64,000 bases of DNA, taken from Doryteuthis pealeii. Lineage: Eukaryota > Mollusca > Cephalopoda > Myopsida > Loliginidae. Below the pieces are notes generated by a model, which was not told the origin of the DNA, ran no database searches, and was given only the letters and a program-made list of their open reading frames with translations. Shown piece by piece: positions 1 to 10,831 of the stretch. The DNA is taken from NCBI GenBank assembly GCA_023376005.1, contig CM042138.1, positions 90,093,991 to 90,157,990 of the forward strand. Direction: 5' to 3'. Within the stretch, counting starts at the first letter, position 1. Each line of letters starts with the position of its first letter. The position numbers and the translations under genes were made by a program.

Positions 1-195
1 TTAATGATTTTTTTAAAATTTCCAAATTATAGGTTGATTTGGAGAGTGAATTTCGGCCAGGTAACATTTTATGGAACATCTCCTAAAACGGAAATAATTA
101 CTAAACGTTTCGTTTTTGATTTTGATTTAAATTTTCTTTTCTTTAAAAGTCACGCCTAACGCAATGATTCAACACTTTTCGTTTCTTCTTTTTGT

Positions 196-690
196 GGGGA
201 ATTTTAAGGCATGTCAACTTGTAGGGTTATTTTATGCCGAAGTCGTTTTTTTTCTATACATTCTTGATCGGTATTGAAAATTCGTTTTTTTAAACTCAGT
301 TTTTTAAAACACATTTTTATTAACTCATTTTCTTCTATTAAACCCATAGATGGGACCCTAACAGGTACTACCACTCCAAGTCAGTGGGGATCTAGAAGTA
401 ACAGCTATGACTCCCCAGAACTCCAGAACTGGAACTTCACCATTAGATGCATATTTAACGTCATACCCGGTACACTAAGACCCTCAGCCACTGCCTTCTA
501 GAACATATATTATAAAAAACGTTTGGTGTTTTGCCATCAGGACAATAGGTTCGTGAAAATCATATAGGTGCTAGGGCTTAACATAACTAGCCGATTTATC
601 GAAGGGAGCCTCTCCGAACGCCCGTCTAGCCTAAGAATGTGAATTATTCCAAATCATGGACTGCTCAGCCACCAGGATTCCGTTCTTAAG
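196..690 (+). repeat. S-family SINE-like repeat, copy 1
   Basis: Copy of the ~520 bp dispersed family called S in this annotation. It opens with the 'ttttaaggcatgtcaac' block and passes through 'cccatagatgggaccctaacagg' (about 345-366). It carries the 'ccactccaagtcagtgggga' core, 'catataggtgctagggctta' and the 'actgctcagccaccaggatt' block (about 660-680). The last ~110 bp of the full element are missing. No coding potential is apparent; the short frame inside it is incidental. Confidence 0.7.
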
Positions 691-849
691 CAGTAGAACG
701 TTAAAGCACTCCAGTTAAGCAACGGTTAGTATGTTCACTACTTACATGAGGGATCACATTGCAACAGTGTAAGCAAGTTAAATCCTGTGTCGCAAACAAT
801 AATAAATGACTATCAATAGGAGCGTTAAAAAGTAGGAGTTATCTATATG

Positions 850-1300
850 TTGAAATGCTTGTTCCATAATCTTCCAACCGTTATCATCTTTCAACCCCCT
901 TTGGTTAAAAATGAGACCGTCTAAATTGTTTAAGTTCAAATGCAAAATTGTAAATCCTGATTATCTAGTGTTGTTTATCCGCCGAATTCTTGTTTCTTAT
1001 GAGTATCGCCACCTTAGCTTAATAATGGACCATTTTGTTTTATTGTAAAATAGAAAGGGATATAAAAGAAGATGCTACTCAGATAAAATATGATAAGAAA
1101 GATGACGGAAAGAAAAAGTAAGGAAAAAATAGAGAGAGGGGTTGAGCGATAACGCTAATCTGTTTCAATCGAACATAATGAAAAGAAGGAAAGAAAGAAA
1201 AAAAGAGCAAGAGAGAGTTAAATCTGGATTATTATACTTTTACATATTGAACTATTTCAATAGCTCTTAAGTAAACATATAACATGTTGTAATAATTGAA
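850..1300. repeat. T-family dispersed repeat (purine-rich centre)
   Basis: Contains the 'ccctttggttaaaaatgagaccgtc' block, 'caaatgcaaaattgtaaatcc', a GAAA/AG-rich stretch and 'agcgataacgctaatctgtttcaatcgaacataatg'. The reverse complement of the same series occurs at about 42880-43390, and pieces recur at 33760-33845 and 49500-49665. The downstream text 'caatagctcttaagtaaacatat...catgctgtgg' is repeated at about 1545-1600. Class unknown. Confidence 0.55.
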
Positions 1301-1438
1301 TTATCATGCTGTGGTGTATTCACAGGTTCGACTAGTTATAGTGTAATATTACACTGGGCAAAAGAATTAAGTTTTAATTAACTAGGAATTTTTGTAGCAA
1401 ATAATAGACCATTCCTTTTTTATCGTAATGAAAGATGA

Positions 1439-1451
1439 AAAGAAGGAAGGA

Positions 1452-1483
<32 letters not shown>

Positions 1484-1487
1484 AAAA
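1439..1487 (+). repeat. (GAAA)n microsatellite
   Basis: Uninterrupted run of GAAA units flanked by GAAGGAAG. Confidence 0.95.
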
Positions 1488-2043
1488 AGACTATCAGTTA
1501 GTTAAATCAAGATTATTATACTTTTTACATATTGAACTATTATACAATAGCTCTTAAGTAAACATATCACATTACATTATCATGCTGTGGCGTATTCACA
1601 GGTCCTGGTAGAGCTTCATAAATTGACCAAGGTCTCGTCACTGGTATGCCATGATGGGTAGTTTTACTCATAATGACTCAGTCAACTACACTGCATGAAT
1701 AAAAAGAATTAAAGGCTAAAGGTCAATTGTTTATATAGCCGTGATTAGTTAACCCATTTTATATGGATTGAATATGAAAAACATAGAAAAAGATTGATTA
1801 TACGAAGTATGTCAAAAAAGTTCCAGGACTGGTGTCACAAAAAAATATTTCAAATCAAAACAAATTACAAGTTATCCTCTTCAAAGTAAACATTACTATT
1901 TAATAATAATTTTCATACATTTATGATTTTAAGTATTCCTATCTAACATCAATAATTTGTAAGCAATTATGTTTTCAAGCAACTGATAATAAGAATAGCT
2001 TCAAGTAACTATTCTTAATATAAATAATTTGCACACAGTTATA

Positions 2044-2605
2044 TGCGGTATGTCAGAAAAGTTCCATGACTGGTGTCACAAAAAAGTTGTTTCAAATACA
2101 AACAACAAACTACAAGTTATTCCCTTCAAAGTAATCCCCCTGGAGTCTAATGTACTTTCCCATCCTTCTCTGCCATGCTTGCATGCATTCCTAAGGATTC
2201 TTCCGGGATTCTCCGTAGCTCTGTCTTCTCGGCCTTTTTGATGTCGTGCACATCCTCAAAATGCCTTATCTTCATGACTCCCTTGAGTTTGGGGAAGAGG
2301 AAAAAATCACATGGAGCTTGGTCGGGCAAGTAGGGAGGTTGCTCCAGCACAGTGATGTTCTTCTGGGCCAGGCACTCTCGGATATTCAGGGCAGTGTGGG
2401 CAGGTGCGTTGTCATGGAGAAGCACCAACGAGTTATCCTGCCACATCTATCGCCTCTTCTCGCGCACTGAACGGAGCAAACGCCGCAGTATCTCTTTGTA
2501 GACATGCTGGCTGATCGTCCGATCCCGTGGCAAGAATTCGCAGTGTACGATGCCCCTCGCATGCTCCTTGTGACATTAGTCCTGGAACTTTTCTAACATA
2601 CCCCG
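2044..2605 (-). mobile_element. Internally deleted mariner-like element with TIRs
   Basis: The left end reads 'tgcggtatgtcagaaaag' and the right end is the inverted 'cttttctaacataccccg'. TA dinucleotides flank both ends (2042-2043 and 2606-2607), as expected for Tc1/mariner insertion. At ~560 bp it is less than half of a full mariner. Only the C-terminal transposase part remains on the minus strand, so it is non-autonomous. A related terminal sequence, 'gtatgtcaaaaaagttcc', occurs just upstream at about 1807. Confidence 0.8.
2147..2446 (-). pseudogene. Mariner transposase, C-terminal fragment
   Basis: A 99-codon open stretch contains 'LLHDNAPAHTA', the second catalytic Asp block of mariner transposases. 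It also contains 'PPYLPDQAPCDFFLFPKLK', the block holding the third Asp of the DD34D triad. The helix-turn-helix DNA-binding half and the first Asp are absent, because the element jumps to its right TIR about 150 bp beyond this frame. It cannot be an active transposase. The fragment belongs to the 2044-2605 element. Confidence 0.85.
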
Positions 2606-2821
2606 TAATACATGGAAAATATCTATGGGATTATGTCACGATATTTCAAATAATTTCTAATGAGCCTTTCCCAAAGCGGCCAAACAAGGAATCGCTTACT
2701 GCCAAACAACGAAGTTCCGTGTAGCGAATTCGCTAGTAAATAATTTACTGGCATCCCACCATGTCAGTCAAACACAAGGATCATTATAGCAGAATGCGTG
2801 GCTAATATTTAAAAATTACGT

Positions 2822-3000
2822 GAATCTCCTCGGCATGCCACTTTTGAGAAAATCCTCAGGCACTGGGCAATAAACCCATCCCTGCCACTTTAAATCAAGG
2901 AGGCAGGTGTTGCCCGGGGGAATATCCCCCTGGGATCACGTTAATTATTGAATATCGTGTCGGTCCAATATCCGAAGCCACTGGACACAGGTCCCGAATG
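2822..3000 (+). repeat. C-family short retroposon, partial copy
   Basis: Contains 'caggcactgggcaataaacc', 'ctttaaatcaaggaggcagg', 'ccccctgggatcacg' and 'tccgaagccactgg'. It matches the better delimited copy at 6062-6311, which carries 20-bp target duplications. Confidence 0.65.
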
Positions 3001-3425
3001 CCGAGTAAGTATATTAGTGAATTTGCTTGTATAACATTACTAATATCAGAATCTTTTAAAAGCATCTTCGAGGGAAGGGACACCAAGGGAGAGAATTACT
3101 GAAAGCCTCTTTTCAAATCTCGGATATGCCGGAAGTGTTTTGCTTAAAATTGACCAAGAAAATCTAATTCACCAATAAAATATATAAAGTTGCGGTCTAC
3201 AAGAGCGCCCTCCTGTGGTGGAGACATGAACGTTTTAGAAGGGAATTAATAAGATAGGATGCATTCATACAGCGAATAGAATGACTTTTCATTCGTCAAA
3301 AAATGCATTAAGATTCTTTAGCAAATATTTCTTGATGGAAACACTGGGTTCATCTGCTAATTTATAAAATATTGGATTTGATGGAATGTGATAAGAGATG
3401 ACGTCACAATCAAAGAGGGAAAAGT

Positions 3426-3802
3426 TGTTTAAATCGAACTTAATAGACCCAAATTCCACCATCGTATGTCACCCCGCCGAAAGAAAGACAAAAAACCCCA
3501 AAATCAGGGAATTAACTGAATTTAATGAAATTTTCAGTGTTGATATATTAATGAATAAAATATATAATGCACCAGTTATTTTATTTAAAAACCTTTATAT
3601 TTTTTCAGGTCAGTTAACTTTGAACCACATATCTTTGAGGCGTAACACAGATTCTCAAAGATACGTGATTCAAAGTTAACTGACTTGAACAAATGTAAAA
3701 TTTCATTAAATTCAGTTATTTCCCTGATTTTTGGTATTTTTTCTTCTTTTGGTGAGGTGACATACGATAGTGGAATTTAGGTAGGTTAAGTTCGATTTAA
3801 CC
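3426..3802. mobile_element. Foldback element with nested palindrome
   Basis: The left arm from about 3426 ('aaatcgaacttaatagaccc...aattccaccatcgtatgtca...caaaatcaggga') is matched in inverted orientation by the right arm ending about 3802 ('...tccctgatttttgg...tgacatacgatagtggaatt...agttcgattt'). The centre holds a second palindrome of 'tcagttaactttgaa' and 'ttcaaagttaactga' flanking inverted 'atctttgag' and 'ctcaaagat'. No coding capacity is recognised; this is a TIR or foldback-type element of unknown superfamily. Confidence 0.75.
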
Positions 3803-3891
3803 GAAAAAAATTTCTTTGTCTGATTCTTCGATTTTGTTTCTTTCTCTTTCTTCCTTCCTCTCTCTCCCATCTCTCCCCCTTCTCTCTCTCT

Positions 3892-3925
3892 CTCTATCTA
3901 TCTTACACTCATGAGCGCACACGCA

Positions 3926-3977
<52 letters not shown>

Positions 3978-4050
3978 CATATTCGGATAGATGAATAGAT
4001 ATTTGGAAGGTATATGGGAACACGCAGACGCGCGCGCACTCACTCACTCA

Positions 4051-4089
<39 letters not shown>

Positions 4090-4260
4090 GAACATATATA
4101 TATATATATATATATTCAATTACACACACATGTATACGCATATACATATATATATATGTATATATTCACATATACATATAGGTATACATATATATATTTA
4201 TATACATATATATACATACGTATACATACATATACAGTTTATACATATCTATGTATATAA
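3892..4260. repeat. Compound (AT)n/(CA)n/(TATACA)n microsatellite block
   Basis: Perfect AT run at about 3927-3974, CA run at about 4050-4086, then AT and degenerate TATACA repeats to about 4260. Open frames here are only microsatellite translation. Confidence 0.95.
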
Positions 4261-4261
4261 A

Positions 4262-4440
4262 AGTAAAAAGTAAAGTCGTCTAAAGTCGGTATCAGCCGAC
4301 AGAGAGGGAGTCTATCCTCAATTCACTAGCGCTAGACCAGCGAGATTGTTTTGACGTCTGAGGTGAAGCGCCACATCTACCATCAGGCTTTTACTTTACC
4401 GCACAGATCCCAGTGCTATTCAAACGCTGAGTTGGATATA
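4262..4440 (-). repeat. tRNA-derived SINE (family 1), body fragment
   Basis: Read on the minus strand it has the family-1 body: 'gcacagggatctg', 'gtaaagt', 'tggcgcttc', 'tctagcgctagtgaa', 'agactccctc' and 'ctgataccgac'. The tRNA-like head with A and B boxes is missing. More complete copies are at 11930-12178 and 59565-59800. Confidence 0.7.
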
Positions 4441-4753
4441 TGCATATATATGCACATATATACCGATAAATCTTCAAATATACATACATATACATAGATA
4501 GATATATAGCCACAAAATGTTCAAGTCTCAGGTAACATACTTTCTTCATGTTGCCCCATATTCTTATTAGTATATATCTTTCTACTTATGTTATCCGGTA
4601 CTAACATCAGTTTTGATGTAAATTTAAAAAAAGATGATTATTTCCTTTTATGTAGAACATCCTATTAAACTACATGATGACATCTGATAACAGACGACGA
4701 CACAGATAAACATTTTCCATTAGAGATTTTTTTCTACTTTCTCTCCGTGTCTT

Positions 4754-4786
<33 letters not shown>

Positions 4787-4790
<4 letters not shown>

Positions 4791-4950
4791 GTCTCAAAAA
4801 AGTATCGAGATTTTTTGTACTTCAGAATAAAAAGTACCAATTTTAAAGCTGTATTTACCAAGATAGAAATGAAGAATGAATTGAAGGTTATTTTTTCAGA
4901 ATACAAGGTGTGTCAAAAATTACAAAGAATATCGATACTTTTTTGATAGA
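4787..4950. mobile_element. Short MITE with inverted termini
   Basis: The left end 'aaggtgtctcaaaaaagtatcga' is mirrored by the right end 'tcgatacttttttgataga' plus 'cctt'. An internal copy, 'caaggtgtgtcaaaaattac', lies at about 4904. It sits between AT and AC microsatellites, and TA-type flanks are compatible with Tc1/mariner mobilisation. A single end of the same family is seen at 29388-29440. Confidence 0.65.
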
Positions 4951-4953
4951 CCT

Positions 4954-5023
<70 letters not shown>
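4951..5023 (+). repeat. (AC)n(AT)n microsatellite
   Basis: Perfect AC run followed directly by a perfect AT run. Confidence 0.95.
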
Positions 5024-5024
5024 G

Positions 5025-5175
5025 TCATCCACAGACATCGTATTTCGACGTTTCATGTCTCTTCAGTATGGCTAGACATTAGCAGGCTACCTCCAGCCCG
5101 GTGGAAACTCGACCGATTTATCATCAGTCAGACTTCAGGTCCACTGAGCCATCAGCACTTACAGATTGGAACAAG
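5025..5175 (-). repeat. Dispersed repeat with CTGAAGA...GAAAC core
   Basis: On the minus strand it reads 'ctgaagagacatgaaacgtcgaaatacg'. This resembles the CTGANGA...GAAAC sequence seen in other repeats of this window (8400, 28607, 28728, 52600, 60800). The boundaries are uncertain and no protein is encoded. Confidence 0.4.
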
Positions 5176-5324
5176 GATTTTAACTGATACATACATACAT
5201 AAGTATATATGTAAAGGCTGCCTTAGGGTGCTCCATCCATTTTATAGGAGACCGCTGTCTTTAAGCGTAGTCAGCGGTCGTCAGCTAAATCCCCTCCAAA
5301 GTGCTCAAACCACCAAGAGCGGTA

Positions 5325-5325
<1 letters not shown>

Positions 5326-5395
<70 letters not shown>
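5326..5395. repeat. (AT)n microsatellite
   Basis: Almost pure AT alternation with two small AAT phase breaks. Confidence 0.95.
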
Positions 5396-5397
<2 letters not shown>

Positions 5398-5835
5398 AGG
5401 ATGGAATCCTGGTGGCTGAGCAGTCCATGATATGCAACATTCCACTTTGGCACTTACTTAGGCGAGAAGGGCAGTCGAGGAGGCCCCCCCCCGGTTAATC
5501 AGCTGGTCGTGAAGCCCTAGCATCTATATGATTGTCCTAACCCTATTGCCCATATGCCAAGCCTCAACTCTTTTTATCATATAAATATGCTAGAAAGTGG
5601 TGGCTGAGGGTCAATGTCCTGGGTGTAACATTAAACTCTATCTGATGGTGATCTAATGTGGAGTACTCCTTCATCGCCATTACTACCTGGTCCACTCTGA
5701 CCCGAAGTGGTAGTAGCTGTTAGAGTCTATAGGCCACCACAAGTTCCATCTATGGGTTAAATAGAAAAACTTTGAAAAGGATTGAGTACGTCTACGACAT
5801 CAAATAACCAAACAAGGGTTGACATGCTTTAAAAT
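5396..5835 (-). repeat. S-family SINE-like repeat, copy 2
   Basis: Minus-orientation copy: 'ggctgagcagtccatga', 'ccactttgg', 'catctatatgattgt', 'gacccgaagtggtagta', 'ccatctatgggttaaatag', 'gttgacatgc'. It ends in a tail of 'aaccaactaaccaacc'. The tail of CCAA units is typical of this family's 3' end. Confidence 0.75.
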
Positions 5836-5886
5836 CCAACCAACTAACCAACCAACACCCTGATGCTGCAGAGAGGTTGGTAAATA

Positions 5887-6785
5887 TCTTATTATAATGG
5901 ACATAGTGTGTTTTTCTGTCTGTTACAGAAACTATATTACTACTCATGTCACAATTCCCTAAGTTATTTACATCACATTCTCCATGATTTTATTTTTTAT
6001 TTAAACCTCAATTAATAATAAAATCGTTTTACATTATTACTACTGTTGACCATATCTATATGATATTTTCCACGTACCCCACTTGTACGGGTCAGGCACA
6101 AGGCCCTATTTATGTGGGACCACCCACAAGCCGAGATGGCGGGTGAAAAATTGCGTCGATCCCGTCGGCATTCCCCCTCAAGGGGGCGCCTCAGGCACTG
6201 GGCAATAAACCCAGCCCTGCCCCTTTAAATCAAGGGGGCAGGTGTTGCCTGGGGGGATGGCCCCCTGGGATCGACGCCGTTAATTATAGCAATGGTCCAG
6301 AGGCCGAAGCCACTGTTGACCATATCTATATACTAATAACACGCAATTGTATTTATATATACAACAAAATAACGGTTTACAGTGTGAATAGGAATGCTAA
6401 TTTGCATATTGATATTAAATATTTCATTTTACTAAATATGTGCTTAGTGTTATTGATTTCTAATTGTTTAGTTTTATCTTAATAAATATGAGCAAAAATC
6501 TTGGGGATAAATCTAAAAATAAATTCATTAACAAGAAGAAATAATTAATTTTTTCTCTACTTCCTATTTTAACTAAATAGTTAAATTAGGAAAATTTAGC
6601 AATGAAAGACGGGAGTCATGGAAGAATATGTTTCATTTGTTCTATTTTTCGATTATACTCCTCCTCTATTTCAAATCGTTTTATCTGCATTCTTATTTAG
6701 TTTCATTACCTTTTCTAATTTAATATAATATTTTATTCCATTAAGAAATAAATACTTGGACCCAGAGGGTACATATATTTGCTAG
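5887..6785 (+). mobile_element. Non-autonomous Helitron-like element H1 (interrupted)
   Basis: Begins 'TCTTATTATAATGGA' after an A and ends 'gggtacatatatttgCTAG' before a T. It has a 3' hairpin ('acccagagggt') about 11 bp upstream of CTAG. The TC start, CTRR end, 3' hairpin and insertion between A and T are Helitron hallmarks. No Rep/helicase is encoded. Two to four other clear copies in this window share both ends. An unrelated 250-bp element is inserted at 6062-6311. Confidence 0.75.
6062..6311 (+). mobile_element. C-family retroposon with 20-bp target duplication
   Basis: Inserted inside H1 and flanked by the direct repeat 'actgttgaccatatctatat' at 6042-6061 and 6312-6331. A 20-bp duplication is typical of LINE-mediated, target-primed insertion. 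The body includes 'accccacttgtacgggtcag', 'cccacaagccgag', 'gggcaataaacccag', 'ccctttaaatcaaggggg' and 'ggccccctgggatcgacg'. Other copies lie at 2822-3000, 8955-9160 and, on the minus strand, 49015-49222. No protein is encoded. A split tRNA promoter is not obvious. Confidence 0.8.
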
Positions 6786-7204
6786 TGTATATAAAAACAG
6801 TTTTCTTATATTACTTTTCTTTATTGATATTCTCGATTTACTTATTGCCTGACATACAGAATGATTTTTTATAGAATTACTTTTTTTATTTTATGTTTTT
6901 ATGTAAATGTCGACAAATAACGACTGTTAGACATTTTGCTTTTGGCAGTCAAATACTTCAATGTACCACTTTTTCAATCGGTTCATTTAGTGAAATTTAT
7001 TTAGTTAGTCTTAGCTTTTGATATTACTATACATACGCACTCATCTATATTTATGTACGCCTACCTATGTCATCCTAACAAGTATATTCATACGTACATG
7101 CTACGTATACATAATCATATAGATACGCTCTCATCTACAGGCATATGAGCGCCTAGGAACAGAAGAGCTTAGTGTTACAGGTAGGTAGATAGGAACAGAC
7201 TGAG

Positions 7205-7342
7205 ATAGGACTATATTATAATAAATATGAATAGATCGATAGATAGATAAATAGATAGATAGATAGATTGATAGATATGAACTGAGATAGAGAGGAATAT
7301 ACTGATTGGTAGATAGATAGATAATAGATAGACAGACAGACA

Positions 7343-7408
<66 letters not shown>

Positions 7409-7528
7409 TCAACAGACTGAGATAGAGAGGAATAAACTGAAAGATAGATAGATAGATAGATAGATGGATATGAACAGACTGGGATAGATATGAATATACT
7501 GAGATAGGTAGATAGATTAATAGACAGA

Positions 7529-7599
<71 letters not shown>

Positions 7600-7633
7600 C
7601 AACACACTGAGATTGATAGGAATTTACTGAGAT

Positions 7634-7666
<33 letters not shown>

Positions 7667-7717
7667 TAGATAGGTAGATAGTAACAGACTGGGATAGATA
7701 GGAATATACTGTGGGGG

Positions 7718-7748
<31 letters not shown>

Positions 7749-7800
7749 GAACTGACTGAGATAAATATGAATACACTGAGATAGATATAAATAAACTGGA
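7205..7800. repeat. Long (GATA)n/(TA)n interrupted satellite
   Basis: About 600 bp of GATA runs separated by AT runs and by recurring 'gaacagactgagatagata' and 'ggaatatactgagata' spacers. The higher-order spacer recurs every 60-100 bp, so this is more than a simple microsatellite. The minus-strand reading frames of Leu-Ser-Ile-Tyr are artefacts. Confidence 0.9.
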
Positions 7801-8329
7801 ATGGATAGATAAATAAACATATATGCTCATATAGAAACACTCTCAACTACAAACATATGCATCGTTGCACCTAAATATGTGTACCCAGAAGAAGAAGTGC
7901 GTGTATTGTTACGACGTCTCGATGTGTTGATTGTTTCTGAATAACATCTAACAGAAACTTTGATAAAAAATTAGATTTTCTTTGCTAATTTGGCTATCTC
8001 ATATTTATTTGTTTTTTCTATACATCTGTAACGTAAGCTTTGTAAAAAAAAAAAAATAACGCTGCACAGGATATCTACCACAGTGCGAAGTTTATTTCTA
8101 ATAATTGATATGGAAATTAGTTAGTGGTTTGAGGGGTCTGGGTTATCTACTTATCAGCCCCTCGGCTAAACTAATTTTATACACAGCAGAGACGGAAAAA
8201 TGAAAATAAAAATAAAATAAAACAAAAAAGATCAATAAATAAAACAAAACAAAAAATATTAAAGTAAACGACACGAAATAAAATATCATTTCTCTGTCTT
8301 TTTTTTAATTTTTAATTTTTTTTTTAGAT

Positions 8330-8475
8330 TATGCTTGATAATTAGTATTATTTGGATTATTCGGACTATTGTCCTCATCTTTATTGTTATCTGTACATCG
8401 TTTCGGCCGGTGTGCCCTCCGGCCTTCTTCAGGAATTTCTTGTCGGACTAGGGAGCCTTCGCGAATTCGGGAACC
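8330..8475 (-). repeat. E-family repeat with hairpin and CTGAAGA...GAAAC core
   Basis: On the minus strand it contains 'cctgaagaaggccgg', a loop, then 'ccggccgaaacg'. A perfect 6-bp GGCCGG/CCGGCC helix lies between the two core segments. The neighbouring 'tcggactattgtcctcatct' text is shared with 50540-50700, 52440-52700 and 60430-60830. Confidence 0.6.
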
Positions 8476-8489
8476 TTCTATGTATCCAA

Positions 8490-8690
8490 TTGGAAACATA
8501 GCATAGTGGATAAAGGCGTTGGTTTAAGACAGTTTTAAGTGACAGTTTCTCTTGACTGCAGATTCAACCCTGGTCAAAGGCAGCAGTAAAATAGAATAAG
8601 AATTAACACAGCTTAACACCTGTACCCCAACTATGGTTGGCGGAATGAGAACAGGATACCACCCCGTGGATTGAATAAAGGGTTGGGTTC
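8490..8690 (+). repeat. tRNA-like SINE fragment
   Basis: A-box-like 'catagtggataaaggcg' and B-box-like 'gcagattcaaccctggtc' are followed by a body ending 'ggttggcggaatgagaac'. It is not a functional tRNA because no acceptor stem closes. A related minus-strand head is at 50770-50885. Confidence 0.5.
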
Positions 8691-8774
8691 AAAGTTCCGT
8701 GATGGCTCCCGATTACGACAAGAAAGTTCCCGAGTTTGAAATAAATTATGTTATTTTATTTAGGTAAGAAACTC

Positions 8775-8935
8775 ATTTCTCTGAATAATGAATAAATAGA
8801 TAGTGATACAAGCACATGAGTATGGGGCGTCCGGGAACGATCGAACTCGATATTAACTGTAGTAATAAATATCCGAGACAAGCTTGCTAACCATTACACC
8901 ACAATGAGTTTATTTACCTAAATCTCTCACCAGGT
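8775..8935 (-). repeat. tRNA-like SINE head, minus strand
   Basis: On the minus strand 'ttgtggtgtaatggttagc' followed by 'agttcgatcgttcccgg' mimics the A and B boxes of a tRNA. A similar head is at 28300-28390. Confidence 0.5.
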
Positions 8936-8954
8936 AAGGATGTGACACAAGTTT

Positions 8955-9160
8955 TTTTTAACGTGGGAAACCACACACAAACCGAAGCTCATACGATGTC
9001 TAGTGCAAAAGATTTGTGGATCCCCTCGGCATACCCATTTTGGGGCGCCTCAGGCACCGGGCAATAAACCCAGCCTGCCACTTTAAATCGTGTAGGCAGG
9101 TGTTACCTGGAGGAGGGAGACGATCCCCTTGGGATCACCAGATTAATTTGTACAGCCGCC
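8955..9160 (+). repeat. C-family short retroposon copy
   Basis: Contains 'acaaaccgaagctcat', 'ggcgcctcaggcaccgggca', 'ataaacccagcctgcc' and 'ccccttgggatcacc', colinear with 6062-6311. Confidence 0.65.
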
Positions 9161-9319
9161 AAGGGCAGTGAGAAAAGATACCGCGATGGAACGACCAAAA
9201 TGTTTCCCGTCCTGTTGGCTGGGGCTGTAGAATGTGCCGACTGAACCTCTGCATAAGGTTAAGGGCCCCTCCAGTTGTTATATACTCGTTCCTCATCGAG
9301 TACATAAACAGGGAGAATT

Positions 9320-9447
9320 ATCTCGGGTGTATAATGGGGAGAGTCATCACGGGTGTACAATGGAGAGAGTAACCTCGGGTGTATAATGGAGAGGGTCATC
9401 TGGGTGTATAATGGAGAGAGTCATCTCGGGTGTATAATAGAGAGAGT
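9320..9447 (+). repeat. 26-bp minisatellite, block 1
   Basis: About five units of 'cgggtgtataatggagagag' plus 'tcatct', period about 24-26 bp. Block 2 of the same unit is at 9785-9995. Confidence 0.9.
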
Positions 9448-9499
9448 CTGTTAAGTATCTGGCCACCATCCTTGGTCAGTTGGAAAGAACTCAAAGTAA

Positions 9500-9605
9500 A
9501 TAAGTAAGTAAGTCCCGAGCTATAGAATCCTTTGGTAAGTGAATAAGTCCCGTGATAGAGAATCCTTTGGTAAGTGAATAAGTCCTGTGGTATAGAATCC
9601 TGTAG
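9500..9605 (+). repeat. 36-bp tandem repeat between minisatellite blocks
   Basis: Three diverged units of 'tagagaatcctttggtaagt' plus 'gaataagtccc'. Confidence 0.8.
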
Positions 9606-9784
9606 GTCCGACGTCCAAGAAGATCCAAGTAGCAGTGAGCTAAGATTAGAATCAGCCAGTATAAATAACAACAACAGCAGCAGAGCACTGCCAGTGATTG
9701 GACAATAGTGGTCATGTGCTTATCGGCGAGTCTATAAGTAGAAGTGACCATTTACCACACGCCTTATATCAGAAAAACGCCAAC

Positions 9785-9995
9785 AATCATGGGTGTATAA
9801 TGGAGAGAGTCATCTCGGGTGTATAATGGAGAGAGTCATCTCGGGTGTATAATGGAGAGACTCATGATGGGTGTATAATAGAGAGACTCACGATGAGTGT
9901 ATAATGGAGAGAGTCATCTCGGGTGTATAATGGAGAGACTCATGATGGGTGTATAATGGAGAGACTCATGATGGGTGTATAATGGAGAGAGTCAT
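9785..9995 (+). repeat. 26-bp minisatellite, block 2
   Basis: Eight units of 'gggtgtataatggagaga' followed by 'gtcatctc' or 'ctcatgat'. The two unit variants are interspersed, which suggests unequal exchange or conversion inside the array. Confidence 0.9.
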
Positions 9996-10344
9996 ATATA
10001 TCATTAAGAAATAAATTTTTACATAGTATATAGTGGAAATAATTTTCATACCGGTTTTAACAAATCGCGTTAGATAAATAATTATTTGTCGTTGTTGATT
10101 TCTAATATAATTGTTTTTTACTCAAAATTATTAAAAGCAATCCTATGTATGATTTTACATTAAAATTTATTAGAATAAAGTAAAATTTAGTGCAATCGTT
10201 TTTGTGTTCTTATTAATTTCATTCGTCTTTCTCATTCAATATATTTTTAGTTATATTATATATAAGTATATAAATAATATTATTATATATAAAGAAGGAA
10301 AATATCAATATCCTGGTCTGGGTGTTCAGTCTTCCTTAATTGTA

Positions 10345-10600
10345 CAGCGTTGGAGGAGCGTTGTGTAATGGTTATCGTCCTAGAAAATGAGCACGGCGAG
10401 ACGAGTTAAAATCGCTAATACACTTTGGTAAATATATGAATCCAACTATTCTCCCTACAGATATGGGTAAATATTAGGACAGACTAAGTTCTGTAACCTT
10501 GGCTAAAAGAAGAAAAACTCTGAATTCAAACTTGATAAAGTCAGAAAGAAATAACCCTTGTGTCACCCCCTGCTCATGCAAAGAGGTTGGTAAATGTGTA
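10345..10600 (+). repeat. tRNA-derived SINE (family 3)
   Basis: The head 'gcgttgtgtaatggttatcg' and a degenerate B box are followed by 'gacagactaagttctgtaac', 'aagaagaaaaactctgaatt' and the tail 'gcaaagaggttggtaaat'. Colinear with 11101-11370. Confidence 0.65.
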
Positions 10601-10751
10601 TTTTTACTTGTACAATTTGTAATGTAGTGGGTCTTATTTGACTGATATGTGGAGTTGCTTCACCGTGTGGCAACGTCCCTTAATTGGATAACCCTGTTTT
10701 GGAATTTTTAAAAATCGAACGAAGTCCTGGTCGAGGATAGCAGTAAACTGC

Positions 10752-10752
<1 letters not shown>

Positions 10753-10826
<74 letters not shown>
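10753..10826 (+). repeat. (GA)n microsatellite
   Basis: Perfect GA run of about 70 bp ending in a G run. Confidence 0.97.

Positions 10827-10831
<5 letters not shown>

Noticed and set aside
7131..7846. Minus-strand frames of 68-229 codons made of [14 protein letters not shown]
   Set aside because: Pure translation of GATA and AT repeats.
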